Of a stretch of DNA of 64,000 nucleotides, positions 1 to 11,130 are shown one piece after another (the stretch's first letter is position 1; the number at the start of each line of letters is the position of its first letter). Under the pieces are notes generated by a model, which worked only from the letters and a program-made list of their open reading frames with translations, had not been told where the DNA came from and did not search any database. Source of the DNA: Physella acuta (Eukaryota; Mollusca; Gastropoda; Physidae); assembly GCF_028476545.1 (NCBI RefSeq), contig NW_026732577.1, positions 1 to 64,000 on the forward strand, read 5' to 3'. Made by a program: the position numbers and the translations under genes.

Positions 1-381
1 GCTTTAAATGCTTTTAAATGCATGCGTGTTTTTTTGTTACCCCCCTCTTTAGCCCATCACCCCTCCCCCCTCCATCCACTCACAAATAACGCTAATGACC
101 GACAGATGGGTGAATCTAGCGGAACACCCGGCTCGCAAAAAAAAAAAAAAGCTGAACAGTTTGGATTGTTAAAAAAAAACGCCAATAAATTCATTGATCC
201 TCTTTTTAGAGTGGCGGTATTGTTGGGGAGGGGCGAGTTACACAAGGGGGTAGGGACGGGGCGGGGGTGTAGAGATGAGATTCTACGACCTTGAACAACT
301 GCTACTGTAACAGTAACTGTAACAATAACTGTCACCGTGGAGCACTTGATGACCCGAGGTTACGGCTCATTCAGTTCTAAG
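1..381. other. Unassigned non-coding DNA
   Basis: I see no gene here. The stretch holds C-rich and A-rich runs and a short string of GTAACAGTAACTGTAAC-like repeats near 305-335. Short open frames on both strands have no recognisable domain. Confidence 0.5.
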
Positions 382-385
382 AGAA

Positions 386-745
386 AACAAAGTAGTAACA
401 TTAGGCTGTAAGAAAAAACAAAGTAGTAACATTAGGATGTAAGAAAAAACAAAGTAGTAACATTAGGATGTAAGAAAAAACAAAATAGTAACATTAGGAT
501 GTAAGAAAAAACAAAGTAGTAACATTAGGATGTAAGAGAAAACAAAGTAGTAACATTAGGCTGTAAGAAAAAAACAAAACAAAGTAGTAACATTAGACGG
601 TAAAAAAAAAACAAAGCAGTAACATTAGGCCGTAAGAATAAGAAAACAAATTAGTAACATTAGGCCGTAAGAATAAGAAAACAAATTAGTAACATTAGGC
701 TGTAAGAATAAACAAACAAAGCAGTAACAATAGGTTGTAAGTTTA
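386..745. repeat. Minisatellite, unit about 31 bp, ~11 copies
   Basis: The core GTAACATTAGG followed by a GTAAG/A-rich spacer recurs about eleven times. Units differ by a few substitutions and by variable A-runs, and later units are more diverged (GCCGTAAGAATAAG variants). No coding potential is seen. Confidence 0.9.
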
Positions 746-1016
746 GCCATTAGCAAATCATCGTACAAAACAATAACCGCTAACTTAAAGTTGAAAGCTG
801 CACTGAAGATAAATTATTAAAAACTCTCGTGACAATGTAGCTCAATCATTCAACAAAAACCGTGGCCGGAACTTGTGTTCGCGAACCTATAGGTTTATCT
901 TGACAGGTTTAAAACCTCCATTCAAACCTGCCGTCATACAATGCCACCAGTACATGACGTAAAAATAATTCACACAACCTTCAAACACGATTGTTTGTCA
1001 AAGTACGTTTTCGAAC

Positions 1017-1173
1017 CTGACGGTCAATGGGGTAGGTGAAGCGGAGTTGACCACTACGCGCAGCCGCCTCTATTTTCATCAAGGCTGGGTGGACCCAAAG
1101 TCATCCTCTAGCTCGGGATCCGAACTCGAGACCTTTAAATAAGCAGTGAAATCTTTACATACGAACACGCCGA
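1017..1173 (-). mobile_element. Degraded tRNA-headed SINE (family B)
   Basis: Read on the minus strand, this has a tRNA-like head with a B-box-like segment (complement of GATCCGAACTCGAGACC) and a body that shares GGTGAAGCGGAGTTGACC and a GCAGCCGCCT stretch with the better copy at 16171-16396. It is truncated and diverged. The assignment rests on comparison between copies in this window. Confidence 0.55.
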
Positions 1174-2400
1174 CCTCATACTCATAAGCAATACTCCCTC
1201 TAAGGGGAAATGGCTACGTGTATTTTGTGTGCGCGGTGTTTTAAAATCTTATACTAGGATATACGTTTTTTACAAAAGGACAGCGCGGCTGGTTCAAAAC
1301 TACTAAGCTGCCGCGCAAACGCACAACTTAGAGGGGACACTGCTCATAAGTAATATATTTTTTTTTACTTCTCTCTAGATGTCCTTCTAAAATAAAATGT
1401 ATCGCCAACTTCTTCGATATACTAATTCTAATAACCAGTTATTGACTTTGTATGTGTAGTTTGTTTACTTTTTTAACGTAAAAATACATCAATAATATTT
1501 TTTTATTTCACGCATAAATCTCCTTAAATACCACTCGAACCAGCGAGACAGAAATGAACCGGAATGCCGGCTAACCGGCACAACGGAGCCGTTAAATCAG
1601 CACAGATGGAGACATGCTCTACGCCTGAGTGAAACCAGGTTTTTTTTGTCTCCCCTGGGGGGGGGGGGGGGGGGCATGATCGGCATCGGTCTCAGTCGGC
1701 AGCGCCCGGGTCTAGGGAGAGGGGGTCTAGGGAAGGGGGGGGAGATCATATGCCGTACGCAACGCCGGGGGGAGGCTTATGCTGGGTATAAAAACAAGGC
1801 TTAACCCGCCCCTACACTCAACCCCCACCCCTTTACTTAAATTTTACGCATAAAATCGATGTCATTTTTTTTCCAATAAAAAACAGAGAAGAAGACAACG
1901 ATTTTTTTCAATGTGATTTATTTAGCGCCGCAGTGTGGTGACGTAGCTCACCTCTGTAAAAATAAAATAAATCGACAGATGGCTCACTAGAATCATACAT
2001 AGACGGTCCTTTTATTTGATACAAGATATTTAGCTAAATTTTAGACGGTTCTCCTTTTATTTGATACAAGATATTTCAGCTTGGGGTTTTTTTTCTGTTA
2101 CACACGCGCACACACAAAATATTTGTTTCGTTTGTTTCGGAATATTAAAAAGACAGTGAAGGTGTCAATGAGGTATGATTGGGGTATGTTACAAAATTGT
2201 TCGCCATAATGAATGCAGTATCTTATGAGTCAGTTAAAGAGCGGGGATATGGTTTAGCTTAAGATCGAGGTCAGTAATTTTGCCTAAGTTAAATTGACAT
2301 TTTAAAAACTATTTAGCTATCTCAATGAAAGTTCCAATTAGACACATAAATATTCACTCACAAAACACAAACACACACAACACAAATGTAAGCAAGCAAT
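1174..2400. other. Non-coding; G tract and small tandem duplication
   Basis: No gene is recognised. A G homopolymer of about 19 bases lies near 1659-1677. A roughly 41-bp tandem duplication containing TTTATTTGATACAAGATATT lies at about 2003-2075. A loose inverted pair (about 1180-1205 and 1325-1350) could be a decayed miniature element but is too imperfect to call. Confidence 0.45.
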
Positions 2401-2425
2401 CACACACACACACATACACGCATAT

Positions 2426-2509
<84 letters not shown>

Positions 2510-2600
2510 TATATACATACATACATATATATATAATAATATGCTTATATAAATATATATGCATGTATATGTATATAATATGAATACGTATATACATAAA
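2401..2600. repeat. (CA)n/(TA)n compound microsatellite
   Basis: A short CA run passes into a (TA)n array (about 2429-2503), then degenerates into TATACATAC-type sequence. The open frames across it are pure repeat translations. Confidence 0.95.
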
Positions 2601-2887
2601 TATGTGTGTTTGTGTGTGTAGATTAAATCTAAGGTCATATTTAATTTGTATTAAGCAATCTTCTAAACTATACGTTCTTTTTAAAGTGCGGAATATTTTA
2701 TGAAAGGGTTTGGGGATGTGATGTGGTGGAACAGACGATCAGAACGAGGCTCGCAGATCGCTGGACGATACAATATGGCATCATTTCCCAGACTTTATTG
2801 TCCGGCATTTTATTGCACGGTGATACCGAGTCCCCAGGCGCCAGAAACCCTCGTGGCGCCACTGCACGCGAAAGACGCTGGGAGCGG
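2601..2887. other. Unassigned non-coding DNA
   Basis: No gene is recognised. The stretch contains a small inverted motif (GGCGCC about 12 bases from a second GGCGCC near 2837-2860), too short to interpret. Confidence 0.4.
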
Positions 2888-3643
2888 TCTCTGGGGGACA
2901 GCGCTACGGCTGGTGTGTGTGTGTGTGAAGTGTGTGTGTGTGAGAGTGTGTGAGTGAGAGTTCTCTCTTTTTCTGGTTCCGGTCATACAAAGTCAGCTCA
3001 CACACACACACATACATCTCACACATACACCATACAGACACCACACACACACACCACACCACACACCACACATCACACACACATCACACACACACACCAC
3101 ACACATCACACACAATCACACACACCACACCACACATCACACATCACACATCACACACACATCACACATCACACACACCACACCACACCACACATCACAC
3201 ATCACACATCAAACATCATACATCACACATCACACACATCACACACACTACACCACACATCACACATCACACACACACACCACACACACCACACACACAC
3301 ACCACACACACGCTACGTGACGCCACACAAGATAGCGCTGACCCACACTATAATCGCCACACCACACCCCACCATACTCCACACCACACCAGACACACCA
3401 CACTACACTACATCCCTTACACCATACCATACCGACCACAGTACCGACCATACAATACAGGGGACTCAACACCAAACACTACGCGCTACACCACACACTA
3501 CACCACACACTACACCACACACTACACCACACACTACACCACACACTACACCACACACTACACCACACACTACACCACACACTACACCATACCACACACC
3601 ATACCATATACCCTAATCCACACAACTCCAGTTTATACGTTCA
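2888..3643. repeat. (GT)n then C/A-rich satellite (CACAC/ATCACAC, then CTACACCACACA)
   Basis: A short GT tract is followed by long CA-rich irregular repeats. At about 3478-3590 there is a regular 12-bp array of CTACACCACACA-type units. The plus strand is almost free of G for several hundred bases. Reading frames rich in His-Thr-Pro are by-products of the repeat. Confidence 0.9.
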
Positions 3644-3955
3644 ACCACACCCCACCACACCACATCACCCTACATCCTACCTCACTACACAATTTTAAAT
3701 CTTACCACACCCCACCACACCACATCACCCTACATCCTACCTCACTACACAATTTTAAATCTTACCACACCCCACCACACCACATCACCCTACATCCTAC
3801 CTCACTACACAATTTTAAATCTTACCACACCCCACCACACCACATCACCCTACATCCTACCTCACTACACAATTTTAAATCTTACCACACCCCACCACAC
3901 CACATCACCCTACATCCTACCTCACTACACAATTTTAAATCTTACCACACCCCAC
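3644..3955. repeat. 60-bp minisatellite, ~5.2 identical copies
   Basis: A 60-bp unit containing CATCACCCTACATCCTACCT and a short AATTTTAAAT segment repeats without visible change across five units. Perfect identity implies very recent expansion or homogenisation. The array is interrupted at its right end by a miniature element inserted in the sequence CACCCCAC. Confidence 0.95.
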
Positions 3956-4269
3956 CAGTAGCGTAGCGAGGGGGGGGGGCGAGGGGGGGACATATGTCCC
4001 CGGGCGCCGACCTTAGGGGGGCGCCAAATTGAAAGTTTGAGGGGGGGGTGTAAAATGAAAAGTTCGAGGGGGGGGGGGTGCAAATCGAAAGTTTGAGGGG
4101 GGGGGGTGCAAATGAAAAGTTCGAGGGGGGGGGGTGCAAATCGAAAGTTTGAGGGGGGGGGTGCAAATGAAAAGTTCGAGGGGGGGGGTGCAAATCGAAA
4201 ATTTGCTCTCGAGGGGGCGCCAAATTAGAAGTATGTCCCCGGGCGCCGGGAAGGGTCGCTACGCCTCTG
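3956..4269. mobile_element. hAT-like MITE, G-tract rich, with perfect 8-bp TSD
   Basis: The element starts CAGTAGCGTAGCGAGG and ends GGTCGCTACGCCTCTG, which are imperfect inverted ends of the hAT CAG...CTG type. It is flanked by identical 8-bp copies of CACCCCAC (3948-3955 and 4270-4277). The interior is a run of short modules with the core GCAAATCGAAAGTTTGAGGG separated by G tracts. There is no coding capacity. The target was the 60-bp minisatellite to its left, so the element is younger than the founding of that array. Confidence 0.85.
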
Positions 4270-5530
4270 CACCCCACCACCCACTGCACCACACAAAATA
4301 ATCCAATATTACAGATCCACCTCCCCCCCCCCCCCTCCAAACCACATCAACCCAACATTTTCTACTAAAGATATTACGGTTTGACTGATTTTAAAAAACT
4401 GTTTTTAACACATGGAACATCAACGTATATCAAAACAAGAAGCGCACTCATACACACAAGTTAACATTTATTTTTTTAACTTTTGAACATACACTTTGAT
4501 TTTAGCATGTAAATAGAGTAAAACAAGTTAATTAAAAAAGTCTAGTGACATTTATGCGCAATTTCCTTATGTTATCTAAAAATAGCTCTGACGTATAATG
4601 ATGGGGTGCGTTCAAGCTAGAAGAAAGATCGGTTTGGTGGTGTTTATGTAATTTTAAAATTTGTGACCGAACGAGAGGATATTTTTGAAAACTTTCTTCG
4701 GCAATATTGTTCTAAATTATGGCAGGAATCGATTGGTACATGTTTCAAGTCGCTAAGTGGTCTGGTTGCCGAGATATGGGCCAAAAACTGATTTTTTTTC
4801 GAGGTTTTTTGGCTTTTCCGGGAAATACATGAAAGAAACCCGGAATTTTTATGGCCTATGCTCATTCTCCTAACTTACTTAACATAATTGCTTTTGGAAC
4901 TAGTCATCGATATTGCTTCGTTAAGGAGGAGATACGACTTAAAGCCCGGACACACATTCATCCATCCATCCATCCATTCCCAGAAATGACGAGTTAATAA
5001 ACGCAATTCTCCAGAATGGAAATTGCGCTAAAAAATTACTATAAATAACTCCCAATTCTCTTCGCCTATTTCACTAATCAAAGTTAGTTCAACTATAATA
5101 TGTACTCTATGATCATTTGAAGAGCTCATTTGCTCAAACAAACAAAATTTTTTCGTATATTCTGTGTTGATGATCACAGTCTGTATTTTTCTTCTTCTAC
5201 ATAAATGATTTTTTTTTTTACAAAAGTTTTATAAGGAGACATATTTTTTACAAGCTTTTATTTAACTCACTTCCTCTGTCTGTCGTAAGTCTGTCTTGAC
5301 GGAAACGCAGTAGTGAAAATTCGGACAGTTCTACTTGACCGACACGATTCACAGTTGGCACGTGGGTCAAGACATGAAGACAATGCAATCTGAAACTAAA
5401 TTTGACTTAATTGGATGCCTAATTGATTTTTTATGAATTAATTAAAATTTGGACCGAATTAGTAGGCATGTCTAGCCAACCACACCACACGCGTCATCAA
5501 TAGCTGCGCCATCACGACCACGTAATGGCT
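4270..5530. other. Unassigned non-coding DNA
   Basis: No gene or recognised repeat apart from a short (CATC)n run near 4960-4978 and several T homopolymers. A 73-codon open frame near 4644-4865 has no recognisable domain. Confidence 0.45.
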
Positions 5531-5536
5531 GCGTTC

Positions 5537-5591
5537 AAAAACCATTGCGCGCCTACTGAACGTGATATTCAGTAGGCGCGCAATGGTTTTT
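5537..5591. repeat. Perfect 24-bp hairpin with 7-nt loop
   Basis: Positions 5537-5560 are the exact reverse complement of 5568-5591, with loop CGTGATA between them. The stem contains ATTGCGCGCC, unusually GC-rich for this neighbourhood. It could be a tiny palindromic element or a structured RNA or DNA site; nothing shows which. Confidence 0.85.
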
Positions 5592-5633
5592 AGTCATGTA
5601 ACTCTATTGTAGATAAAACATGTAAAGTACTGA

Positions 5634-5850
5634 AAAAAAATTCATAAAAAAACGTTTTAATAACAAGCTTTTATGTAATGATGCACTAAAAAGTAGAAAA
5701 TAAATTATAGACTACTATTTAAATAACTATAAAGAAAAGCGTGGGTGTCTTCCTTAACATTAGTAAAGGTATCCAATAGATTATTTTCTACTTTTTAGTG
5801 CATCATTACATAAAAGCTTGTTATTAAAACGTTTTTTTATGAATTTTTTT
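5634..5850. mobile_element. Palindromic miniature element, 70-bp perfect arms
   Basis: Positions 5634-5703 and 5781-5850 are perfect inverted copies enclosing a 77-bp loop region. The arm contains ACGTTTTAATAACAAGCTTT. A diverged arm-like fragment occurs at about 42715-42775, so this belongs to a dispersed family. I find no clear target duplication and no coding content, so this is probably a MITE or foldback element of unknown superfamily. Confidence 0.75.
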
Positions 5851-6305
5851 ATCTTCTCCAAACTCTGCTAACATGGTAATTCTTCTTCAAAGTCAGTACA
5901 ACATTCCCGTTTTATGGTTTCAACATTTACAAACAACTTTGTAGAACACCCGTTTGGTCAATCTAAGCCTTCATGCCATGTTGTTATGCCATTTCGTCTA
6001 AATCAAAACACAGCACCTTAAAACCCTAATCCATTAAACCCGCCGCGATTTTACACAATGATTCAAAGCCCGCGTCAAATAATTTTCCACCTCCATAAAC
6101 TTTCGTATTGGGACAAAAAACAAAAATAAGAAAAACCTCACTTTATGGTGGTGGTGGGCTAATTAATTAAGCTAATGGCGCTTTTCAAACAGTTACGTCC
6201 GTTTGTCGTCGGCACTAACTTGCGGCGGGTACAGTTTTATGTGGATGTAAGAACCGCAGTTATTGATGTCCCACACACACGCATCTTTGCTCTCTTCGTT
6301 ACTTA
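5851..6305. other. Unassigned non-coding DNA
   Basis: No gene, RNA or repeat is recognised here. Confidence 0.4.
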
Positions 6306-6745
6306 AATGAACAGCGACAGAACAATCAAAGAACAGTCAAAGAACAGTCAAAGAACAGTCAAAGAACAGTCAAAGAAAATTCAAGAACAGGCAAAGAACT
6401 GTCTAAGAACAGACTAAGAACAGTGAAAGAACAGTAAAAGAACAGTCAAAGAACAGTCAAAGAACAGTCAAAGAACAAAGAACAGTGAAAGAACAGCCAA
6501 AGAACAGTGAAAGAACAGACAAAGAACAGTCAAAGAACAGTCAAAGAACACACAAAAAACTGTCAAAGAACATTCAAGGAACAAAGATCAATCATAGAAC
6601 AGTCAAAGAAAAGTCAAAGAAAAGTCAAAGAATAATAAAAGAACAGTAAAAGAACAGTCAAAGAACTGTCAAAGAACATTCAAAGAACAAAGATCAATCA
6701 TAGAACAGTCAAAGAACAGTCAAAGAACAGTCAAAGAACAGTGGA
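6306..6745. repeat. 11-bp minisatellite (GAACAGTCAAA)
   Basis: The unit GAACAGTCAAA repeats with frequent single-base variants (GTGAAAG, ACTGTCAAAG, CATTCAAAG). A block including AAAGATCAATCATAGAAC occurs twice, so a longer-order duplication is superimposed. No coding potential. Confidence 0.9.
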
Positions 6746-7309
6746 CGAAACTCAGTTGTTTCTTTTTTTTTTGTTACATCTTTGCACTTTTAGTTTCTTC
6801 TCCACCCAGTAAATCCCCCCCACCCCCACATAGTCTTCACCGCCATTTTGTTTAGCCTCGATTACCCAACCAGCCGGTGCCTTCACCGGAAGCCGCTTAC
6901 CCCTCAATTATTGACCACAGTGCAAGGGCCAATAACTCCTGTCCTTGTCCGCTATCCAGAGTGGCAGCTAAACCGCAAGACGCTCCACGCTTGACTGAAC
7001 CGCCAATCAAACTTTGAAGGATGGAGCTCTAGACTTAAGAAGAGAGAAAAAAAATCCCAGGTCCCTGGTTTTAAGACGGCGAATGGTTATCTGGGTCGAA
7101 CTCGTTCAGTTCGCTGTATTAGGTAGGAACAATGCTGGCACCACGGGCTGAGCAGGACTGCTGTCTTGGACAAGGAGCTTTCAATTTCCCCACACAGACT
7201 AACTGAGGTTTTAAGACGCGGAGGCTTAGGCAACATTAAGGTTGTGGGATTGGAGTAATTAGATGGGAGAATCTAATGAAGAGGGTGGTGTGGGATGGGG
7301 AAGGTTGTG
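6746..7309. other. Unassigned non-coding DNA
   Basis: Mostly moderate-GC unique sequence (about 6830-7210) with no open frame that resembles a known protein. It may be an old dispersed repeat or an untranslated region; I cannot tell. Confidence 0.35.
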
Positions 7310-8745
7310 GTTTGTTGAGGGGTAGTGTGGGTTGTTGGTGGAGTGTGGTGGTTGTTGATGGAGTGTGGTGGTTGTTAGTGGAGTGTAGTGGTTGTTAGTG
7401 GAGTGTGGTGGTTGTTGGTGGAGTGGTTGTTAGTGGAGTGTGGTGGTTGTTGGTGGAGTGTGGTGGTTGTTGGGGGAGTGTGGTGGTTTTTGGTGTGGTG
7501 GTTGTTGGTGGAGTGTAGTGGTTGTTAGTGGAGTGTGGTGGTTGTTGGTGGAGTGGTTGTTGGTGGAGTGTGGTGGTTGTTGGGGGAGTGTGGTGGTTTT
7601 TGGTGTGGTGGTTGTTGGTGGAGTGTGGTGGTTGTTGTTGGAGTGGTTGTTGGTGGAGTCTGGTGGTTGTTGGTGGAATGTGGTGGTTGTTAGTGGAGTG
7701 TGGTGGTTGTTAGTGGAGTGTGGTATTTGTTGGTGGAGTGTGGTGGTTGTTGGTGGAGTGTGGTGGTTGTTAGTGGAGTGTGGTGGTTGTTAGTGGAGTG
7801 TGGTGGTTGTTGGTGGAGTGTGGTGGTTGTTAGTGGAGTGTGGTGGTTGTTAGTGGAGTGTGGTATTTGTTGGTGGAGTGTGGTGGTTGTTGGTGGAGTG
7901 TGGTGGTTGTTGGTGGAGTGTGGTGGTTGTTGGTGGAGTGGTTGTTGGTGGAGTGTGGTGGTTGTTGGTGTAGTGGGATGGTTGTTGGTGGAGTGGTTGT
8001 TGGTGGAGTGGTTGTTGGGGGAGTGTGGTGGTTGTTGGTGTAGTGGGATGGTTGTTGGTGGAGTGGTTGTTGGTGGAGTCTGGTGGTTGTTAGTGGAGTG
8101 TGGTGGTTGCTGGTTGAGTGTGGTTGTTGTTGGAGAGTGTGGTGGTTGTTGGTGGAGTGTGGTGGTTGTTTGTGGAGTGTGGTGGTTGTTTGTGGAGTGT
8201 GGTGCTTGTTGGTGGAGTGTGGTGGTTGTTGGTGGAGTGTGGTGGTTGTTGTTTGAGTGGTTGTTGGTGGAGTAAGATGGTTGTTTGTGGAGTGTGATGG
8301 TTGTAGGTGGTGTATGGTGGTTGTTGGTGAAGTGGATTTTGATGGAGTGTGGTGGTTGTTGGTGGAGTGGTTGTTGGTGAAGTGTGGTGGTTGTTGGTGG
8401 AGTGTGGTGGTTGTTAGTGAAGTGTGGTGGTTGTTGGTGGAGAGTGGTGGTTGTTGGTGGAGTGTGGTGGTTGTTGGTGGAGTGTGGTGGTTGTTGGTGG
8501 AGTGTGGTGGTTGTTGGTGGAGTGTGATGGTTGTTGGTGGAGTGTGGTGGTTGTTGGTAGAGTGTGATGGTTGTTGGTGGAGTGTGGTGGTTGTTGGTGA
8601 AGTGTGGTGGTTGTTGGTAGAGTGTCGTATTTGTTGGTGGAGTGGTTGTTGGTGGAGTGTGGTGGTTGTTGGTGGAGTGTGGTGGTTGTTGGCGGAGTGT
8701 GGTGGTTGTTGGTGGAGTGTGGTGGTTGTTGGTGAACATTATGGA
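7310..8745. repeat. G/T-only minisatellite, ~1.4 kb (GTGGTTGTTGGTGGAGT)
   Basis: About 70 copies of an 18-21 bp unit built on GTGGTTGTTGGTGGAGTGT. The plus strand is nearly pure G and T with scattered A, and C is almost absent. Units vary at fixed positions (TTAGTGG, TTGGGGG, TTTGTGG), and short blocks of variant units recur together, a sign of unequal exchange. Long Trp-Val-Gly frames on one strand and His-Ser-Thr-Asn frames on the other are repeat artefacts. Confidence 0.95.
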
Positions 8746-9270
8746 TTGTTGGTTAAGGTGGAAAATGTGGATTATTTGTGGGAATTAAAGGCTGTTGGGA
8801 TGTTTGTGGATTATATACGAAACTTGTGGGATACTTTGAAGAAAGGAAATTATTTTTAAAAAAAATTGGATTACCAGTGGAGTGTGGTGGTTTTTTTTGT
8901 TGTTGTTGAGATAATTGTGTTTGGTGCTATCATGTATGGGTTGTTATGAGAGCAGAGCTCATAGTCATATAAAGACTCAAACGCGCGCTTTTGACTATTT
9001 CACATTGCACAAAATACACTTTGTAATTAGGACATATTACTTTACAAAGAAATGTTTTAAAAAATCTACAATGTGGTGACGTAAATCCACTAAAGACATA
9101 AGTACTTTTTTAAAATTGTAAATCTGGTAAATGATTGAATTGAGACTTTAGTAGATTACAATACATATATGACCTGTGAATAAGAGATAGACTACACAAC
9201 ATATGTAAATAAAGAGCTTAAATAAAAGTAACAATGGTACATATTGAGGAGGTTGTAAAGGAGACATACA
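8746..9270. other. Unassigned non-coding DNA
   Basis: The first 120 bases look like a decayed extension of the preceding G/T repeat. The remainder is AT-rich unique sequence with no recognised feature. Confidence 0.4.
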
Positions 9271-9274
9271 CAAG

Positions 9275-9520
9275 CATTGAGCTTAACCACATACAATACA
9301 ACATAACCACATACAATAAAACATAACCACATACAATACAAATAACCACATAAAATACAAAATAACCCCATACAACACAACATAACCACATATAACACAA
9401 CATTAGCACATACAACACAACATAACCACATACAACACAACATAACCACATACAATGCAACTTAACCACATACAATACAACTTAACCACATACAATACAA
9501 CTTAACCACATACAATACAC
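9275..9520. repeat. 20-bp C/A minisatellite (CATACAATACAACATAACCA)
   Basis: About twelve copies of a 20-bp unit, CATACAATACAACATAACCA and close variants. The plus strand almost lacks G. Cys-Val-Val-Met frames on the opposite strand are repeat translations. Confidence 0.9.
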
Positions 9521-9618
9521 AAAAGGTACATACCACGTGGTAGCTATAAAGTTTATATCCTCGTGTGTATAAATCTGGTGTATATCCAAGTGATAATATT
9601 TATCCGGGTCAAGACGTG

Positions 9619-9768
9619 AGCAAATCCTTGAGGTCAAACATACACCTGGTGGTAGTGATGTGTGACGTCAAATCCTTGAGGTCAAACATACACCTTGTGT
9701 TAGTGATGTGTGTCGTCAAATCCTTGAGGTCAAACATACACCTTGTGTTAGTGATGTGTGACGTCAAC
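9619..9768. repeat. 48-bp tandem repeat, 3 copies
   Basis: Three consecutive 48-bp units carry CAAATCCTTGAGGTCAAACA and a GTTAGTGATGTGTGACGTC end. Each unit ends in or near the palindromic TGACGTCA-type motif, which resembles a cAMP-response element, but this is probably incidental. Confidence 0.85.
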
Positions 9769-9919
9769 TTCATTTAAACCACACCACTTGTGGTCAAGTT
9801 AGGATATCTAAAAGTGAAAATAAATGGTACACATTTTGTAAAGCTATAACAATGTACACGGGATTTTTTTTTGTATCAGTTAGGTAAAAGAATAGATATA
9901 AACACAGTGGCGTCGTCCC

Positions 9920-11130
9920 TGTTGGGTCTGTTGGGTTGGTGTGTTGGGTTGGTGTGTTGGGTTGGTGTGTTGGGTTGGTGTGTTGGGTTGGTGTGGTGGG
10001 TTGGTGTGTTGGGTTGGTGGGTTGGGTTGGTGTGTTAGGTTGGTGTGGTGGGTTGGTGTGTTGGGTTGGTGTGTTGGGTTGGTGGGTTGGGTTGGTGTGT
10101 TAGGTTGGTGTGGTGGGTTGGTGTGTTGGGTTGGTGTGTTGGGTTGGTGTGGTGGGTCTGTGTGTTGGGTTGGTGTGGTGGGTTGGTGTGTTGGGTTGGT
10201 GTGTTGGTTAGGTGTGTTGGTTAGGTGTGTTGGGTTGGTGTGTTGGGTTGGTGTGTTGGGTTGGTGTGTTGGGTTGGTGTGTTGGGTTGGTGTGGTGGGT
10301 TGGTGTGTTGGGTTGGTGGGTTGGGTTGGTGTGTTAGGTTGGTGTGGTGGGTTGGTGTGTTGGGTTGGTGTGTTGGGTTGGTGGGTTGGGTTGGTGTGTT
10401 AGGTTGGTGTGGTGGGTTGGTGTGTTGGGTTGGTGTGTTGGGTTGGTGTGGTGGGTCTGTGTGTTGGGTTGGTGTGGTGGGTTGGTGTGTTGGGTTGGTG
10501 TGTTGGTTAGGTGTGTTGGTTAGGTGTGTTGGGTTGGTGTGTTGGGTTGGTGTGTTGGGTTGGTGTGTTGGGTTGGTGTGTTGGGTTGGTGTGTTGGGTT
10601 GGTGTGTTGGGTTGGTGTGTTGGGTTGGTGTGTTGGGTTGGTGTGTTGGGTTGGTGTGTTGGGGTGGTGTGTTGGGGTGGTGTGTTGGGTTGGTGTGTTG
10701 GTTAGGTGTGTTGGGGTGGTGTGTTGGGGTGGTGTGTTGGGTTGGTGTGTTGGTTAGGTGTGTTGGGTTGGTGTGTTGGGTTGGTGTGTTGGGTTGGTGT
10801 GTTGGGTTGGTGTGTTGGGTTGGTGTGGTGGGTTGGTGTGTTGGGTTGGTGTGTTGGTTAGGTGTGTTGGTTAGGTGTGTTGGGTTGGTGTGTTGGGTTG
10901 GTGTGTTGGGGTGGTGTGTTGGGTTGGTGTGTTGGTTAGGTGTGTTGGGTTGGTGTGTTGGGTTGGTGTGTTGGGTTGGTGTGTTGGGTTGGTGTGTTGG
11001 GTTGGTGTGGTGGGTTGGTGTGTTGGGTTGGTGTGGTGGGTTGGTGTGGTGGGTTGGTGTGTTGGGTTGGTGTGGTGGGTTGGGTTGGTGGGTTGGTTGG
11101 GTGTGTTGGTTAGGTGTGTTGGGTGGGTGT
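9920..11130. repeat. 13-bp G/T minisatellite (TTGGGTTGGTGTG), ~1.2 kb
   Basis: About 90 copies of TTGGGTTGGTGTG with variants (GTGGGTTGG, TTGGTTAGG, TTGGGGTGG). A block of about 260-300 bp is repeated with the same order of variants (compare 9990-10220 with 10290-10520), so a higher-order duplication exists. C is almost absent from the plus strand. The closely spaced GG and GGG runs are favourable for two-tetrad G-quadruplexes. Confidence 0.95.

Noticed and set aside
1180-1350. Possible MITE with inverted ends around AGCAATACTCCCTCTAAG
   Set aside because: The inverted match is only about 80 per cent over 25 bases, with no clear target duplication.
7440-8859. Trp/Val/Gly-rich and His/Thr/Asn-rich frames of 117-349 codons
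   Set aside because: By-products of the G/T minisatellite. The same holds for the frames at 9941-11150, 17700-18327, 23428-24189 and 2950-3966.
9619-9768. cAMP-response-element cluster (TGACGTCA)
   Set aside because: The motif is carried by a 48-bp tandem repeat with no gene nearby; repetition explains the count.
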